This document shows, one piece after another, positions 1-9,887 of a DNA stretch of 64,000 bases. Each line of letters begins with the position of its first letter. Position 1 is the first letter of the stretch. The notes under the pieces were generated by a model that saw only the letters and a program-made list of their open reading frames with translations, ran no database searches and was not told the origin of the DNA. The stretch is from Allocoprococcus comes (GTDB lineage Bacteria; Bacillota; Clostridia; Lachnospirales; Lachnospiraceae), in assembly GCF_013300725.1 (NCBI RefSeq), contig NZ_JAAIMM010000013.1:1-64000 (forward strand), written 5' to 3'. Both the position numbers and the translations under genes were made by a program.

Positions 1-9
1 AACAGGTAC

Positions 10-60
10 AAAAAGGGAGATGCGAAAAAACTCAATCGAGTTTTTTCACATCCCCTTTTT
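10..60 (-). terminator. Terminator of ptb-buk
   Basis: Inverted repeat with arms 10-33 and 38-60 around the 4-base loop AATC; the stem is over 20 bp with one bulge. On the minus strand it ends in an A/T-rich arm and lies 53 bases beyond the buk stop. The T-runs on both sides would let it act in both directions. Confidence 0.8.
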
Positions 61-112
61 TCTACGATGAGATATATGTGGTTTGTATGTTTTAGGGCTT
101 TGGATAATTCTT

Positions 113-1183
113 TTAATATTCCAGAGCTTTTTCTTCGCCGTTTAATACGCGGATTGCGCCCTGTGCGAGGGCGAGGAGTTCGTCTTCGCCTGGGTAGACG
201 GTGATCGGAGCGATGAATCCGACTTTTTCTTTGATCTCGGATGTTACGTAATCGCTGTATGCGATACCGCCTGTGAGAAGGATCTGGTCTACTTTACCGT
301 TTAGGACAGCGGCCATTGCGCCGACTTCTTTTGCAACCTGGTAGGTAAATGCGTGGAATACACCGGCTGCTTCTTCGTCACCCTTTTCGAAGGCACGTTC
401 TGCAACATCACGCATGTTGTTGGTTCCGAGATATCCGTTGAGACCGCCCTTTCCATTGATCTTTTTATATACTTCAGCCTGTGTGTACTGACCGGAAAAA
501 CACATTTTTACGAGCGCGCCTGCCGGTACACCGCCGGAACGTTCTGGTGAGAAAGGTCCGTCTCCGTCGAGAGTATTGTTAACGTCGACAACTTTACCAT
601 TTTTATGAGCACCGACGGATACACCGCCGCCCATATGTACAACGACCAGGTTCAGGGAATCATAAGATACACCCTGTTCTTTAGCGTAGCGTTTGGCAAC
701 TGCTTTCTGGTTCAGTGCGTGGAAGATACTGATACGCGGAAGTTCCGGGATTCCGGAATATCTTGCAACAGGTTCCATCTCATCGACAACAACCGGGTCA
801 ACAATGTAAGAAGGAACTCCGATCTCATCACCGATTTCGCGGGCAAGGATGCCACCGAGGTTCGATGCATGCTGTCCCTGCACACCTGCTTTTAAGTCAG
901 CAAGAAGTGCGTCAGATACCGGATAGGTTCCACCTGGGATCGGTTTTAAAAGTCCGCCTCGTCCGACAACAACATTCAGGGATTTGATGTCGAAGCTGTT
1001 TTTTGCGAGAATATCTACGATCAGTTCTTTACGGAAATCTTTCTGGTCAACGATGGTTGCATATTTGGCAATCTCTTCGGTGGAATGACGGAGTGTTTCT
1101 TCGAATAACAAAGTTTCGTCTTCGTACACACCAATCTTGGTAGAAGTAGATCCCGGGTTGATTACTAAAATTTTATAGCTCAT
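113..1183 (-). CDS. buk: Butyrate kinase
   Basis: Converts butyryl phosphate and ADP to butyrate and ATP, the last, energy-yielding step of butyrate formation in the cytoplasm. The 356-residue length fits the family. The N-terminus carries the ASKHA phosphate-binding signature ([13 protein letters not shown], from about residue 9), and further acetate/butyrate-kinase motifs follow ([13 protein letters not shown] near residue 182 and LTGGIAYS near 305). It lies 13 bases downstream of ptb, so the two are co-transcribed. A GGAGG-type ribosome site precedes the ATG at 1183. Propionate or branched acids may also be used, which sequence alone cannot decide. Confidence 0.96.
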   Translation of the reverse strand: MSYKILVINPGSTSTKIGVYEDETLLFEETLRHSTEEIAKYATIVDQKDFRKELIVDILAKNSFDIKSLNVVVGRGGLLKPIPGGTYPVSDALLADLKAGVQGQHASNLGGILAREIGDEIGVPSYIVDPVVVDEMEPVARYSGIPELPRISIFHALNQKAVAKRYAKEQGVSYDSLNLVVVHMGGGVSVGAHKNGKVVDVNNTLDGDGPFSPERSGGVPAGALVKMCFSGQYTQAEVYKKINGKGGLNGYLGTNNMRDVAERAFEKGDEEAAGVFHAFTYQVAKEVGAMAAVLNGKVDQILLTGGIAYSDYVTSEIKEKVGFIAPITVYPGEDELLALAQGAIRVLNGEEKALEY

Positions 1184-1196
1184 GAAAAGATCCTCC

Positions 1197-2108
1197 TTAG
1201 TCTGTGATCGATCCTGCGATTACGGTTGCAAGAGCGATAGAATTCAGTTTTGTCTGGAAATCATCAGAACGTGATGTAAGTACAACCGGAGCGCTTGTTC
1301 CGACAAGTACGTTACCGATCTTGACCTTTGCAGTGCGGACAAGAATCTTATATGTGATATTTCCTGCATCGATATTCGGGAAGAGGAGAATATCAGCATG
1401 TCCGGCCACTGGATTTGTCACACCTTTGTGAACAGCTGCCTCAGGATCGATCGCAAGGTCCATGGAAAGTGGTCCGTAGATCTGGCATCCTTTGAAATCA
1501 CCACCCTCGTACATCTTGGTGAGATTATCAGCATCGACTGTCGGCTGCATCTTTGGATTCACTGTCTCAACTGCACACAGAGGAGCAACCTTCGGGCACT
1601 CGATGCCACATGCATGAGCGACTTCTACTGCATTGTTGATGATATTGACTTTATCTGCAAGGGTTGGATATGTATTGAAAGCTACGTCTGTGAAGAACAG
1701 AAGACGGTCAATGCCTTCAATCTCAAATACACATACATGGGAAAGCATCTTTCCGGTACGAAGTCCGACTTCTTTATTCAATACGCTCTTTAAGAATGTC
1801 TTTGTTTCAAGCAGTCCTTTTAAAAGGATATCAGCTTCACCATTATGTACAAGCTCAACAGCCTTTAATGCAGCTGCTTCGGTATCCGGCTCATTGATGA
1901 TCTCGAAATCTGTCAGATCCATATCAATAGAAGCAGCGATTTCACGGATCTTGGCTTCGTCACCGACAAGAATGGATGTTGCGATATTCTGTTCTTTTGC
2001 AGCTTTGACAGCCTGAAGTACAGGTTCATCCTGTGCATTGGAAACAGAGACTTTCTTTAAGGTTTTTTGATTTGCTTTTGAGATTAATTCTTCAAAACTT
2101 TTGCTCAT
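1197..2108 (-). CDS. ptb: Phosphate butyryltransferase
   Basis: Transfers the butyryl group from CoA to phosphate, giving butyryl phosphate for Buk. The protein has 303 residues if the ATG at 2108 is used; a GTG two codons upstream is also in frame, but the AGGTG ribosome site fits the ATG better. It belongs to the phosphate acetyl/butyryltransferase fold, with the conserved segment [15 protein letters not shown] in the middle and [10 protein letters not shown] and [13 protein letters not shown] near the end. It is first in a two-gene minus-strand operon with buk and is transcribed divergently from thl, so one intergenic region could control both halves of the pathway. Confidence 0.95.
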   Translation of the reverse strand: MSKSFEELISKANQKTLKKVSVSNAQDEPVLQAVKAAKEQNIATSILVGDEAKIREIAASIDMDLTDFEIINEPDTEAAALKAVELVHNGEADILLKGLLETKTFLKSVLNKEVGLRTGKMLSHVCVFEIEGIDRLLFFTDVAFNTYPTLADKVNIINNAVEVAHACGIECPKVAPLCAVETVNPKMQPTVDADNLTKMYEGGDFKGCQIYGPLSMDLAIDPEAAVHKGVTNPVAGHADILLFPNIDAGNITYKILVRTAKVKIGNVLVGTSAPVVLTSRSDDFQTKLNSIALATVIAGSITD

Positions 2109-2307
2109 TTTCACACCTTCTCATTCATAATTTAATTATAGTATTCTGGTTGAATATTTTTTAACAATCTTAAGTGTAGCACCATATCATGGAAAGGTCA
2201 ATATAAAAGTGATGTGTGTGAAATGACGAATCATACAGGAAAATTGTAAAAAGTATTGGGTAAAATGTAAAAAGAAAATTAAATGATAAAAAATGATTGA
2301 TAAATAT

Positions 2308-2336
2308 TTGACAAAACAAAAAAACGGTAGTATAGT
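2308..2336 (+). promoter_or_regulatory. SigA promoter of the butyrate operon
   Basis: TTGACA at 2308-2313, a 17-base spacer and TATAGT at 2331-2336: a near-consensus housekeeping promoter. It leaves a leader of about 105 bases before thl, with a short GGAC/GTCC hairpin near 2346-2359 and a strong AAAGGAGG ribosome site at 2434. The rest of the AT-rich intergenic region 2109-2449 holds, on the minus strand, a TATAAT near 2140 that may serve ptb, but no convincing -35 at the right distance. I saw no clear operator. Confidence 0.8.
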
Positions 2337-2449
2337 GAGAAAAGAGGACGAAAAAGTCCCTTGCGAAAATCTTAAAAAGGAAAGTAAAACAGCATATTAT
2401 AAATTAAGAAGTGATACTTACCATTAAGATGTAAAAGGAGGAAAAAGTG

Positions 2450-3631
2450 ATGGCAAAGAAAATCGTGTTAGCAGGTGCGTGTCGTACAGCAATCGGAAGC
2501 ATGGGAGGATCTCTTTCAACAACTCCGGCTCCGGAATTAGGATCTATCGTTATTAAAGAAGCATTAAAAAGAGCAGGTGTTGCTCCGGAGCAGGTTGATC
2601 ATGTATACATGGGTTGTGTAATCCAGGCAGGACTTGGACAGAATGTTGCACGTCAGGCTTCCCTGAAAGCAGGACTTCCGGTCGAGACTCCGGCAGTTAC
2701 AGTCAATGTAGTTTGCGGATCCGGTCTTAACTGTGTCAACATGGCAGCACAGATGATCCAGGCAGGAGATGCTGATATTGTAGTTGCAGGTGGTATGGAA
2801 AATATGTCTATGGCTCCATATGCACTGAAAAATGCACGTTATGGATACAGAATGGGAAATGCACCGATGGTTGATACCATGGTAAATGACGCACTGTGGG
2901 ATGCATTTAATGACTATCACATGGGAATTACTGCTGAGAATGTAGCAGAGCAGTGGGGACTTACAAGAGAACAGCTCGATGAATTTGCAGCAACAAGCCA
3001 GCAGAAGGCATGCGCAGCAATTGAAGCAGGAAAATTCAAAGATGAGATCGTTCCTGTAGAAGTGAAGAAGAAAAAAGAAACCATCGTAGTTGATACAGAT
3101 GAAGGACCGCGTCCGGGAACAACAGCAGAAGGAATCGCAAGACTTCGTCCGGCATTCAAAAAAGATGGTATCGTAACAGCAGCAAATGCTTCAAGTATCA
3201 ATGACGGAGCAGCAGCAATCGTTGTTATGAGTGAAGAAAAAGCAAAAGAACTCGGTGTTACACCAATGGCAACATGGGTAGCCGGAGCACTCGGCGGAGT
3301 AGATCCTTCTATCATGGGAGTTGGACCTGTAGCAGCTACGAATAAAGTAATGGCTAAGACAGGACTTTCTGTAGACGATATGGATCTGATCGAAGCAAAC
3401 GAAGCTTTCGCAGCACAGTCACTTGCAGTAGCACATGATCTGAAATTCGACATGGATAAAGTAAATGTAAACGGTGGAGCGATTGCTCTCGGACATCCGG
3501 TAGGAGCTTCAGGATGCCGTATCCTTGTTACACTTCTTCATGAGATGCAGAAACGTGATGCAAAGAAAGGTCTTGCAACACTTTGTATCGGTGGCGGAAT
3601 GGGATGTGCTACAATCGTAGAACGTGATTAA
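2450..3631 (+). CDS. thl: Acetyl-CoA acetyltransferase (thiolase)
   Basis: Condenses two acetyl-CoA to acetoacetyl-CoA, the entry reaction of the butyrate pathway. The protein has 393 residues from the ATG at 2450, chosen over a GTG one codon upstream because of the ribosome site at 2434-2441. The acylated cysteine is Cys89 in [11 protein letters not shown], the active-site histidine is in [10 protein letters not shown], and the second cysteine is in [11 protein letters not shown] at the C-terminus. First gene of the operon thl-crt-hbd-bcd-etfB-etfA. Confidence 0.96.
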   Translation: MAKKIVLAGACRTAIGSMGGSLSTTPAPELGSIVIKEALKRAGVAPEQVDHVYMGCVIQAGLGQNVARQASLKAGLPVETPAVTVNVVCGSGLNCVNMAAQMIQAGDADIVVAGGMENMSMAPYALKNARYGYRMGNAPMVDTMVNDALWDAFNDYHMGITAENVAEQWGLTREQLDEFAATSQQKACAAIEAGKFKDEIVPVEVKKKKETIVVDTDEGPRPGTTAEGIARLRPAFKKDGIVTAANASSINDGAAAIVVMSEEKAKELGVTPMATWVAGALGGVDPSIMGVGPVAATNKVMAKTGLSVDDMDLIEANEAFAAQSLAVAHDLKFDMDKVNVNGGAIALGHPVGASGCRILVTLLHEMQKRDAKKGLATLCIGGGMGCATIVERD

Positions 3632-3656
3632 TAAACCAGATCAAAAGGAGATGTTG

Positions 3657-4436
3657 ATGATGGAATTTATTACATATGAAGTAGAAGGACAGGTTGGAAT
3701 TATTACGATCAATCGTCCAAAGGCTCTGAACGCACTGAACAGTGCAGTTCTTGATGAACTTGATGCAACGATCAATGGTGTTGATCTTGACGCAGTCAGA
3801 TGCCTGATCCTTACAGGAGCAGGAGAAAAATCTTTTGTAGCCGGTGCAGATATCGCTGAGATGAGTACTCTTACAAAAGAAGAGGGAGAAGCTTTTGGTA
3901 AGAAAGGAAATGATATTTTCCGTAAGATCGAAACACTTCCGATCCCGGTAATCGCAGCAGTGAACGGATTCGCTCTTGGTGGCGGATGTGAAATCTCCAT
4001 GAGCTGTGATATCCGTATCTGTTCAGACAATGCAGTATTCGGACAGCCGGAGGTTGGTCTTGGAATCACACCTGGATTTGGCGGAACCCAGAGACTTGCA
4101 AGACTTGTAGGACCTGGCATGGCAAAACAGATGATTTACACTGCAAGAAATATCAAAGCTGACGAAGCTTACAGAATTGGTCTTGTAAATGCGGTTTATC
4201 CACAGGAAGAACTGATGCCGGCAGCTAAGAAGATGGCAGCGGGAATCGCGAAGAATGCTCCGATTGCAGTGAGACACTGCAAACAGGCAATCAATGAAGG
4301 CCTTGAAAAGGGAATGGATGAAGCAATCGTAGTAGAAGAGAAACTCTTTGGCGGATGCTTTGAATCTTATGACCAGAAAGAAGGAATGGCAGCATTCCTC
4401 GAGAAAAGAAAAGTAGAAGCTTTCCTTAATAAATAA
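3657..4436 (+). CDS. crt: 3-hydroxybutyryl-CoA dehydratase (crotonase)
   Basis: Dehydrates 3-hydroxybutyryl-CoA to crotonyl-CoA. About 259 residues in the enoyl-CoA hydratase fold. Oxyanion-hole motifs are visible in SFVAGADIAEM (near residue 59) and NGFALGGGCEIS, and the catalytic-region glutamate in QPEVGLGITPGFGGTQR. Two adjacent ATGs (3657 and 3660) follow the AAAGGAG at 3644; either could be used. An in-frame ATG at 3624 overlaps the end of thl and lacks a ribosome site. The gene sits 25 bases after thl and is followed by a small hairpin. Confidence 0.95.
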   Translation: MMEFITYEVEGQVGIITINRPKALNALNSAVLDELDATINGVDLDAVRCLILTGAGEKSFVAGADIAEMSTLTKEEGEAFGKKGNDIFRKIETLPIPVIAAVNGFALGGGCEISMSCDIRICSDNAVFGQPEVGLGITPGFGGTQRLARLVGPGMAKQMIYTARNIKADEAYRIGLVNAVYPQEELMPAAKKMAAGIAKNAPIAVRHCKQAINEGLEKGMDEAIVVEEKLFGGCFESYDQKEGMAAFLEKRKVEAFLNK

Positions 4437-4450
4437 GTACAAATTAATAT

Positions 4451-4472
4451 AGGGGAGAAATCACACTCCCCT
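4451..4472 (+). other. Intergenic hairpin between crt and hbd
   Basis: Perfect 7-bp inverted repeat AGGGGAG/CTCCCCT with an 8-base loop. No T-run follows, so it is more likely an RNA processing or stability element within the operon transcript than a terminator. Confidence 0.5.
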
Positions 4473-4505
4473 GAACATTTCTTATATAAAATGGAGGTAA
4501 TTTCA

Positions 4506-5378
4506 ATGAAAGTAGGAATTATTGGCGCAGGAACAATGGGACAGGGCATTGCAAAAGCATTTGCTCAGGTAGATGGATATGAAGTAGCTCTTTGCGACAT
4601 CAAACAGGAATGGGCAGAAGGCGGAAAAGCTAAAATTGCCAAAGGCTATGACAGACTTGTTCAGAAAGGAAAATTAACTCAGGAAGCAGTTGATGCAATC
4701 CTTGCTAAAATCACTCCGGGACTCAAAGAAGATCTCTGCGCAGATTGTGATCTGATCGTAGAAGCAGCATTTGAGAACATGGAAGTTAAGAAAACTACAT
4801 TCGGTGAACTCGATAAGATCGCTAAACCAGAATGCATTTTTGCATCAAATACCTCCAGCCTTTCTATCACAGAAATCGGCAACGGACTTACCCGTCCAAT
4901 GATCGGTATGCATTTCTTCAACCCGGCAGACCGTATGAAATTAGTAGAAGTGATCGCAGGCGTAAATACACCGGCTGAAACTGTAGATGCAATCAAGAAG
5001 ATCGCAGAAGAAATCGGAAAGACACCTGTACAGGTTAATGAAGCAGCAGGTTTTGTTGTAAACCGTATCCTTGTTCCGATGATCAACGAAGCAGCTTTCA
5101 TCAAAATGGAAGGTGTATCTGACATTGCAGGAATCGATGCAGCTATGAAGCTTGGAGCAAACCATCCAATGGGACCTTTAGAGCTTGGTGATTTTATCGG
5201 ACTTGATATCTGCCTTGCTATCATGGATGTTCTTTACGCAGAAACAGGCGACAGCAAATATCGTGCGTGCCCGCTGCTTCGTAAGATGGTCCGTGGCGGA
5301 AACCTTGGTGTTAAGAGCGGAAAAGGATTCTATGTATACAATGCAGACCGCACAAAAACTCCGGTTGATGCACAGTAA
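4506..5378 (+). CDS. hbd: 3-hydroxybutyryl-CoA dehydrogenase
   Basis: Reduces acetoacetyl-CoA to 3-hydroxybutyryl-CoA with NAD(P)H. The 290-residue protein starts at the ATG at 4506, eight bases after GGAGG (4493-4497); an in-frame ATG at 4491 overlaps that ribosome site and is unlikely. The Rossmann fingerprint GIIGAGTMGQGIA is at the N-terminus. SNTSSLSIT and the catalytic HFFNPADRMKLVE motif sit in the middle, and FVVNRI marks the start of the C-terminal dimer domain. Functionally it lies between Thl and Crt, although encoded after crt. Confidence 0.96.
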   Translation: MKVGIIGAGTMGQGIAKAFAQVDGYEVALCDIKQEWAEGGKAKIAKGYDRLVQKGKLTQEAVDAILAKITPGLKEDLCADCDLIVEAAFENMEVKKTTFGELDKIAKPECIFASNTSSLSITEIGNGLTRPMIGMHFFNPADRMKLVEVIAGVNTPAETVDAIKKIAEEIGKTPVQVNEAAGFVVNRILVPMINEAAFIKMEGVSDIAGIDAAMKLGANHPMGPLELGDFIGLDICLAIMDVLYAETGDSKYRACPLLRKMVRGGNLGVKSGKGFYVYNADRTKTPVDAQ

Positions 5379-5381
5379 TAT

Positions 5382-5479
5382 GATGTAAGTGTCAAAAGTA
5401 TAAATTGCGTTTGTGCTTGCACGAATAAGCAATCCGATTACATCAGTGAGTGGCAAAATTTATTTTTGACACTCACATC
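5382..5479. repeat. Long imperfect palindrome between hbd and bcd
   Basis: The arms 5382-5406 and 5457-5479 are reverse complements over about 22 bases with two differences. Between them a smaller hairpin (TGCTT/AAGCA, 5413-5430) can form. It fills most of the 140-base gap inside the butyrate operon and has no T-run, so it is not a plain terminator. It could be an mRNA processing site that separates hbd from bcd messages, or an inserted extragenic repeat. Confidence 0.65.
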
Positions 5480-5518
5480 GTAATGGATGTTCTAAATAAA
5501 GACATGGAGGAAGAATAA

Positions 5519-6670
5519 ATGGATTTCGGATTAGATAAGAAACACGAAATGGCGAGAACTCTGTTTAAAGAATTCGCAGAAAACGAAGTAAAACCACTTG
5601 CACAGGAAGTGGATGAAACAGAAGTTTTCCCAAGAGCAACAGTTGAAAAAATGGCGAAATATGGATTCCTCGGTATTCCGGTACCGAAGGAATACGAAGG
5701 ACAGGGATGCGATCCTTTAACATATGTAATGTGTGTAGAAGAACTTGCAAAGGTTTGTGCTACAACATCTGTAATTGTATCTGCACATACTTCCCTTTGT
5801 ATTGACCCGATCCTGACATACGGAACACCGGAGCAGAAAGCAAAATATGTTCCGGATCTTGCATCAGGAAGAAAACTCGGAGCTTTCGGTCTTACAGAAC
5901 CAGGAGCAGGTACAGATGCACAGGGACAGCAGACAAAAGCTGTACTTGACGGAGATGAATGGGTATTAAACGGATCAAAATGCTTTATCACAAACGGTAA
6001 AGAAGCAGATGTTTACATCATTATCGCGGTAACAGGTATTGTTGAAAAACGTGGCAGAAAGATGAAAGAGATTTCTGCATTCATCGTAGAAAAAGATACT
6101 CCGGGATTCACATTCGGAACCAAAGAAAAGAAGATGGGTATCCGTGGATCTTCAACATACGAGCTTATTTTTGAAGACTGCCGTATTCCGAAAGAAAATC
6201 TCCTTGGAGCACAGGGCAAGGGCTTCGGTATCGCTATGCATACTCTGGATGGCGGACGTATCGGTATTGCCGCTCAGGCTCTTGGAATCGCTGAAGGCGC
6301 ACTTGACAGAACAATCGCATATGTAAAAGAAAGAAAACAGTTCGGACGCACGATTGGCCAGTTCCAGAATACACAGTTCCAGCTTGCAGATATGGCTACA
6401 AAGGTAGAGGCTGCAAGAATGATGGTATACAAAGCTGCCATGGCAAAAGCTACACAGAAAGTTTACTCTGTCGAAGCTGCACAGGCTAAGCTTTATGCAG
6501 CAGAAGTAGCGATGGAAGTTACTACAAAGGCTGTTCAGTTACATGGTGGATACGGATACATCAGAGAATACGATGTAGAACGTATGATGCGTGACGCAAA
6601 GATCACAGAAATCTACGAAGGAACTTCAGAAGTTCAGCGTATGGTTATTTCTGGAAACTTATTGAAATAG
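5519..6670 (+). CDS. bcd: Butyryl-CoA dehydrogenase
   Basis: FAD enzyme reducing crotonyl-CoA to butyryl-CoA; with EtfAB it is expected to bifurcate electrons from NADH to crotonyl-CoA and ferredoxin. 383 residues, the usual short-chain acyl-CoA dehydrogenase length. Family motifs are FGLTEPGAGTDAQ (near residue 122), KMGIRGSSTYELIFEDC, and the catalytic-base region EIYEGTSEVQRMVI near the C-terminus. ATG at 5519 follows ATGGAGGAAG. It is 12 bases upstream of etfB. Confidence 0.96.
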   Translation: MDFGLDKKHEMARTLFKEFAENEVKPLAQEVDETEVFPRATVEKMAKYGFLGIPVPKEYEGQGCDPLTYVMCVEELAKVCATTSVIVSAHTSLCIDPILTYGTPEQKAKYVPDLASGRKLGAFGLTEPGAGTDAQGQQTKAVLDGDEWVLNGSKCFITNGKEADVYIIIAVTGIVEKRGRKMKEISAFIVEKDTPGFTFGTKEKKMGIRGSSTYELIFEDCRIPKENLLGAQGKGFGIAMHTLDGGRIGIAAQALGIAEGALDRTIAYVKERKQFGRTIGQFQNTQFQLADMATKVEAARMMVYKAAMAKATQKVYSVEAAQAKLYAAEVAMEVTTKAVQLHGGYGYIREYDVERMMRDAKITEIYEGTSEVQRMVISGNLLK

Positions 6671-6682
6671 GAGGTACGAATC

Positions 6683-7465
6683 GTGAAGATAGTTGTTTGT
6701 GTAAAACAGGTACCGGATACAAAAGGCGGAGTTCAGTTTAATCCGGACGGTACACTTAACAGAGCTGCAATGCTTGCAATTATGAACCCGGATGACAAAG
6801 CAGGTCTTGAGGCCGCACTTAGATTAAAAGACCAGTATGGAGCAGAAGTAACTGTACTTACAATGGGACTTCCAAAAGCAGCCGATGTGCTTCGCGAAGC
6901 ACTTGCAATGGGAGCTGATAAAGCAATTCTTGTAACAGACAGAGTACTTGGAGGAGCTGATACATGGGCTACATCAAGCACCATCGCAGCAGCAATCCGC
7001 AAACTCGATTATGACCTGATCATCACAGGACGTCAGGCAATCGATGGTGATACAGCACAGGTTGGACCGCAGATTTCCGAACATCTGGACATCCCGGTTA
7101 TCTCTTATGCACAGGATATCAAAGTAGAAGGCGACAGCGTGATCGTACAGCGTCAGTTCGAAGACAGATATCATGTACTGAAAGCAAAAATGCCTTGCCT
7201 TATCACTGCACTTTCAGAATTAAATGAACCACGTTATATGACACCAGGCGGAATCTTCGATGCTTGTGATGCTGAGATCACAACATGGGGAAGAGCAGAT
7301 CTTACTACACTGGATGATGCAAATATCGGTCTTGCAGGATCGCCTACAAAGATTGCGAAAGCATCTGACAAAGTAAGAAAAGGGGCAGGAGAAAAAGTTG
7401 CTCTTGATCCGGAAGAAGCAGTATCTTACCTGATGGGAAAATTAACAGAGAAACATATCATTTAA
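6683..7465 (+). CDS. etfB: Electron transfer flavoprotein, beta subunit
   Basis: Small subunit of the ETF heterodimer that feeds Bcd. 260 residues, starting with KIVVCVKQVPDT, which is characteristic of the ETF beta family. A GTG start at 6683 follows AGGAGGT. DLIITGRQAIDGDTAQVGPQ in the middle contacts the nucleotide. Gene order bcd-etfB-etfA is the standard one in butyrate producers, and the placement supports an electron-bifurcating complex. Confidence 0.95.
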   Translation: MKIVVCVKQVPDTKGGVQFNPDGTLNRAAMLAIMNPDDKAGLEAALRLKDQYGAEVTVLTMGLPKAADVLREALAMGADKAILVTDRVLGGADTWATSSTIAAAIRKLDYDLIITGRQAIDGDTAQVGPQISEHLDIPVISYAQDIKVEGDSVIVQRQFEDRYHVLKAKMPCLITALSELNEPRYMTPGGIFDACDAEITTWGRADLTTLDDANIGLAGSPTKIAKASDKVRKGAGEKVALDPEEAVSYLMGKLTEKHII

Positions 7466-7480
7466 TAAGAAGGAAAAGTG

Positions 7481-8536
7481 GTGAATATCATGAACTTAGA
7501 AGAATATAAGGGAGTATATGTCTTTGCTGAACAGGTAGACAACAAACTGAGCGGAATCGCATTTGAACTTCTTGGGAAAGCAAAAGACCTTGCAGCAGAC
7601 TTAAACGCAGAAGTAGCAGCCGTTCTGATCGGTTCTGACGTAAAAGGACTTGCAGATGAGCTTGCAGCATACGGAGCAGATAAAGTGATCGTTGTAGATG
7701 ATCCGGAACTGAAAGAGTACAGAACAGAGCCATACGCACACGCACTGGCATCTGTAATTGAAAAATACAAACCGGAGATCATGTTAGTAGGTGCAACTGC
7801 AATCGGACGTGACCTTGGTCCTAGAGTATCCGCAAGAGTACAGACAGGTCTTACAGCAGACTGTACACAGCTTGAGATCGGTGATTTCCCGATTAATCCG
7901 GTAGCCGGAAAAGAACAGAAGCACAATCAGCTTCTCATGACTCGTCCGGCATTTGGCGGAAATACAATTGCTACCATCGCTTGTCCGGATAATCGTCCGC
8001 AGATGGCAACCGTTCGTCCTGGTGTTATGCAGAAGATCGCTAAGATCGAAGGTGCAAAAGCAAATGTAGAAGAATTCAATCCTGGATTCACACCGGATAA
8101 CAAATATGTTGAGATCATGGAAGTTGTCAAATCTGTATCTGAGACAGTTGATATCATGGATGCCAAGATTCTTGTATCCGGTGGACGTGGAGTCGGAAGT
8201 GCAGAAAACTTCAAGATCCTGGAAGACCTTGCAGAAGCACTTGGCGGAGAAGTAAGCTGCTCACGTGCAGTTGTAGATAACGGCTGGAAACCAAAAGATC
8301 TTCAGGTAGGACAGACAGGTAAGACTGTTCGTCCTCAGGTATATTTTGCAATCGGTATTTCCGGAGCGATCCAGCATGTAGCAGGTATGGAAGAATCTGA
8401 TCTGATCATTGCAATCAATAAAGATGAGACAGCTCCGATCTTTGATGTAGCTGACTATGGTATCGTTGGAGATCTGAACAAGATCGTACCAGAACTTACC
8501 AAACAGATCAAAGAAGCAGTTGCTGCTAAAAAATAA
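7481..8536 (+). CDS. etfA: Electron transfer flavoprotein, alpha subunit
   Basis: Large ETF subunit, about 351 residues. The C-terminal FAD-binding domain shows SGGRGVGSAENFKIL and, further on, GQTGKTVRPQVYFAIGISGAIQHVAGM, read here as two adjacent conserved blocks. Two consecutive GTG codons (7478, 7481) follow AAGGA at 7470; the second is better spaced. An ATG at 7490 lacks a ribosome site at normal distance. Last gene of the operon, followed by a strong terminator. Confidence 0.95.
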   Translation: MNIMNLEEYKGVYVFAEQVDNKLSGIAFELLGKAKDLAADLNAEVAAVLIGSDVKGLADELAAYGADKVIVVDDPELKEYRTEPYAHALASVIEKYKPEIMLVGATAIGRDLGPRVSARVQTGLTADCTQLEIGDFPINPVAGKEQKHNQLLMTRPAFGGNTIATIACPDNRPQMATVRPGVMQKIAKIEGAKANVEEFNPGFTPDNKYVEIMEVVKSVSETVDIMDAKILVSGGRGVGSAENFKILEDLAEALGGEVSCSRAVVDNGWKPKDLQVGQTGKTVRPQVYFAIGISGAIQHVAGMEESDLIIAINKDETAPIFDVADYGIVGDLNKIVPELTKQIKEAVAAKK

Positions 8537-8556
8537 AGAATAGCTGGTAAAACAAA

Positions 8557-8588
8557 GATGGTGTCGCAAAGAAGCGGCACCATTTTTG
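8557..8588 (+). terminator. Terminator of the butyrate operon
   Basis: Ten-base-pair stem ATGGTGTCGC/GCGGCACCAT with one G-U pair and a six-base loop, followed by TTTTTG, 20 bases after the etfA stop. Confidence 0.88.
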
Positions 8589-8638
8589 TGTATACAAATC
8601 GAGTGGAAATTAGCCTGCTCTATTTTCTTGCGGAAAGC

Positions 8639-8668
8639 TTGTGCGTCAGGGGGATATTATGGTATACT
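8639..8668 (+). promoter_or_regulatory. Probable SigA promoter of the first SEDS gene
   Basis: TTGTGC at 8639-8644, an 18-base spacer and TATACT at 8663-8668, 49 bases before the start codon at 8718. It lies just after the butyrate operon terminator. Confidence 0.6.
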
Positions 8669-8717
8669 CTATAAGATATAGACTTTGTAGTTATAGCTTA
8701 AGTAGGAGTGTGAATAA

Positions 8718-9887
8718 ATGGCACAAAGAATCAAAAGCAAACGAAGGAAGGCTGTAAAAAAGCAGACGGTTCATTATTTTGATTACAGTCTTCTGGCGAT
8801 TATTATATTTCTGATGTGTTTTGGACTGGTGATGCTATACAGTATCAGTTCCTATGAAGCACGAACGGAATACGGAGATGGGATGTACTTTCTGAAAAGA
8901 CAGGGAATCATCGGACTTGGAAGTATTGGTGTGATGATGTGGGTTTCTCGCCTGGATTATCATATGTTTTCAAAATATGCAGCAATGAGCTACTGGGGAT
9001 CCATGCTTCTTCTTGCACTTGTTAAATTTACACCACTTGGAATTGAGGTAAATGGTGCACGAAGATGGTTCCGGCTTCCGGCTAATCAGTCATTCCAGCC
9101 GGCAGAGGTTATGAAGATCGCTGTGATCATATTTATCCCATACCTGATCTGTAGAATGGGAAATAAAGTACATACCCTGAAAGGATCGCTGGGAGTTGTG
9201 GCGTGGGGAGGTTTGGCAGCACTGGGAGTTTATGTGCTGACTGAGAATCTAAGCTCTGCGATCATTGTAATGGGAATTTCCTGCTGTATCCTTTTTGTCG
9301 TACATAAGAAGCAGAAGATTTTTCTGTGGATTGCAGGAGGCGGGCTGACTGTTTTTGTGGTGGGATCATATATCCTCGGAAGACTTCTTGAGAACAGTAC
9401 CAGCTTCCGACTCAGACGTATCATTGCCTGGCTGAACCCGGAAAAATATGCGTCAACGATTTCTTTCCAGACGGTGCAAGGGTTATATGCGATCGGATCA
9501 GGTGGCTTTTTCGGGAAAGGACTGGGAAATGGTGTGCAAAAGACGGTAATACCGGAAGTGCAGAATGACATGATCCTGTCGGCAATCTGTGAAGAACTTG
9601 GGGTATTTGGAGCGATCATTATCCTGGTTTTGTTCGGTCTTCTGATCTACAGACTGCTTTTTATTGCACAGAACGCACCTGATCTGTATGGAGCACAGAT
9701 CATGACAGGAATTATGTCACATATCGCGATCCAGGTAATTCTTAATGTCATGGTAGTTACGAACATGATGCCGAATACTGGAATTACATTGCCGTTTATC
9801 AGTTATGGTGGTACATCCATCCTGTTCCTGATGATAGAGATGGGAATGGCACTTGGAATTTCCAGAAGAATTAAACTGGAAGGGTAA
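8718..9887 (+). CDS. SEDS peptidoglycan polymerase (FtsW/RodA/SpoVE family)
   Basis: Membrane glycosyltransferase that polymerises lipid II into glycan strands together with a class B PBP. 389 residues with about ten membrane segments and a basic N-terminal tail. Family landmarks include GARRWFRL (residue ~114), FQPAEVMK, GLYAIGSGGFFGKGLGNGVQK, NDMILSAICEELG and the C-terminal NTGITLPFISYGGTS. A second SEDS gene lies at 19534, inside the dcw cluster. This copy stands alone, so it could be an extra FtsW, RodA or SpoVE; sequence alone does not settle which. Confidence 0.9.
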   Translation: MAQRIKSKRRKAVKKQTVHYFDYSLLAIIIFLMCFGLVMLYSISSYEARTEYGDGMYFLKRQGIIGLGSIGVMMWVSRLDYHMFSKYAAMSYWGSMLLLALVKFTPLGIEVNGARRWFRLPANQSFQPAEVMKIAVIIFIPYLICRMGNKVHTLKGSLGVVAWGGLAALGVYVLTENLSSAIIVMGISCCILFVVHKKQKIFLWIAGGGLTVFVVGSYILGRLLENSTSFRLRRIIAWLNPEKYASTISFQTVQGLYAIGSGGFFGKGLGNGVQKTVIPEVQNDMILSAICEELGVFGAIIILVLFGLLIYRLLFIAQNAPDLYGAQIMTGIMSHIAIQVILNVMVVTNMMPNTGITLPFISYGGTSILFLMIEMGMALGISRRIKLEG

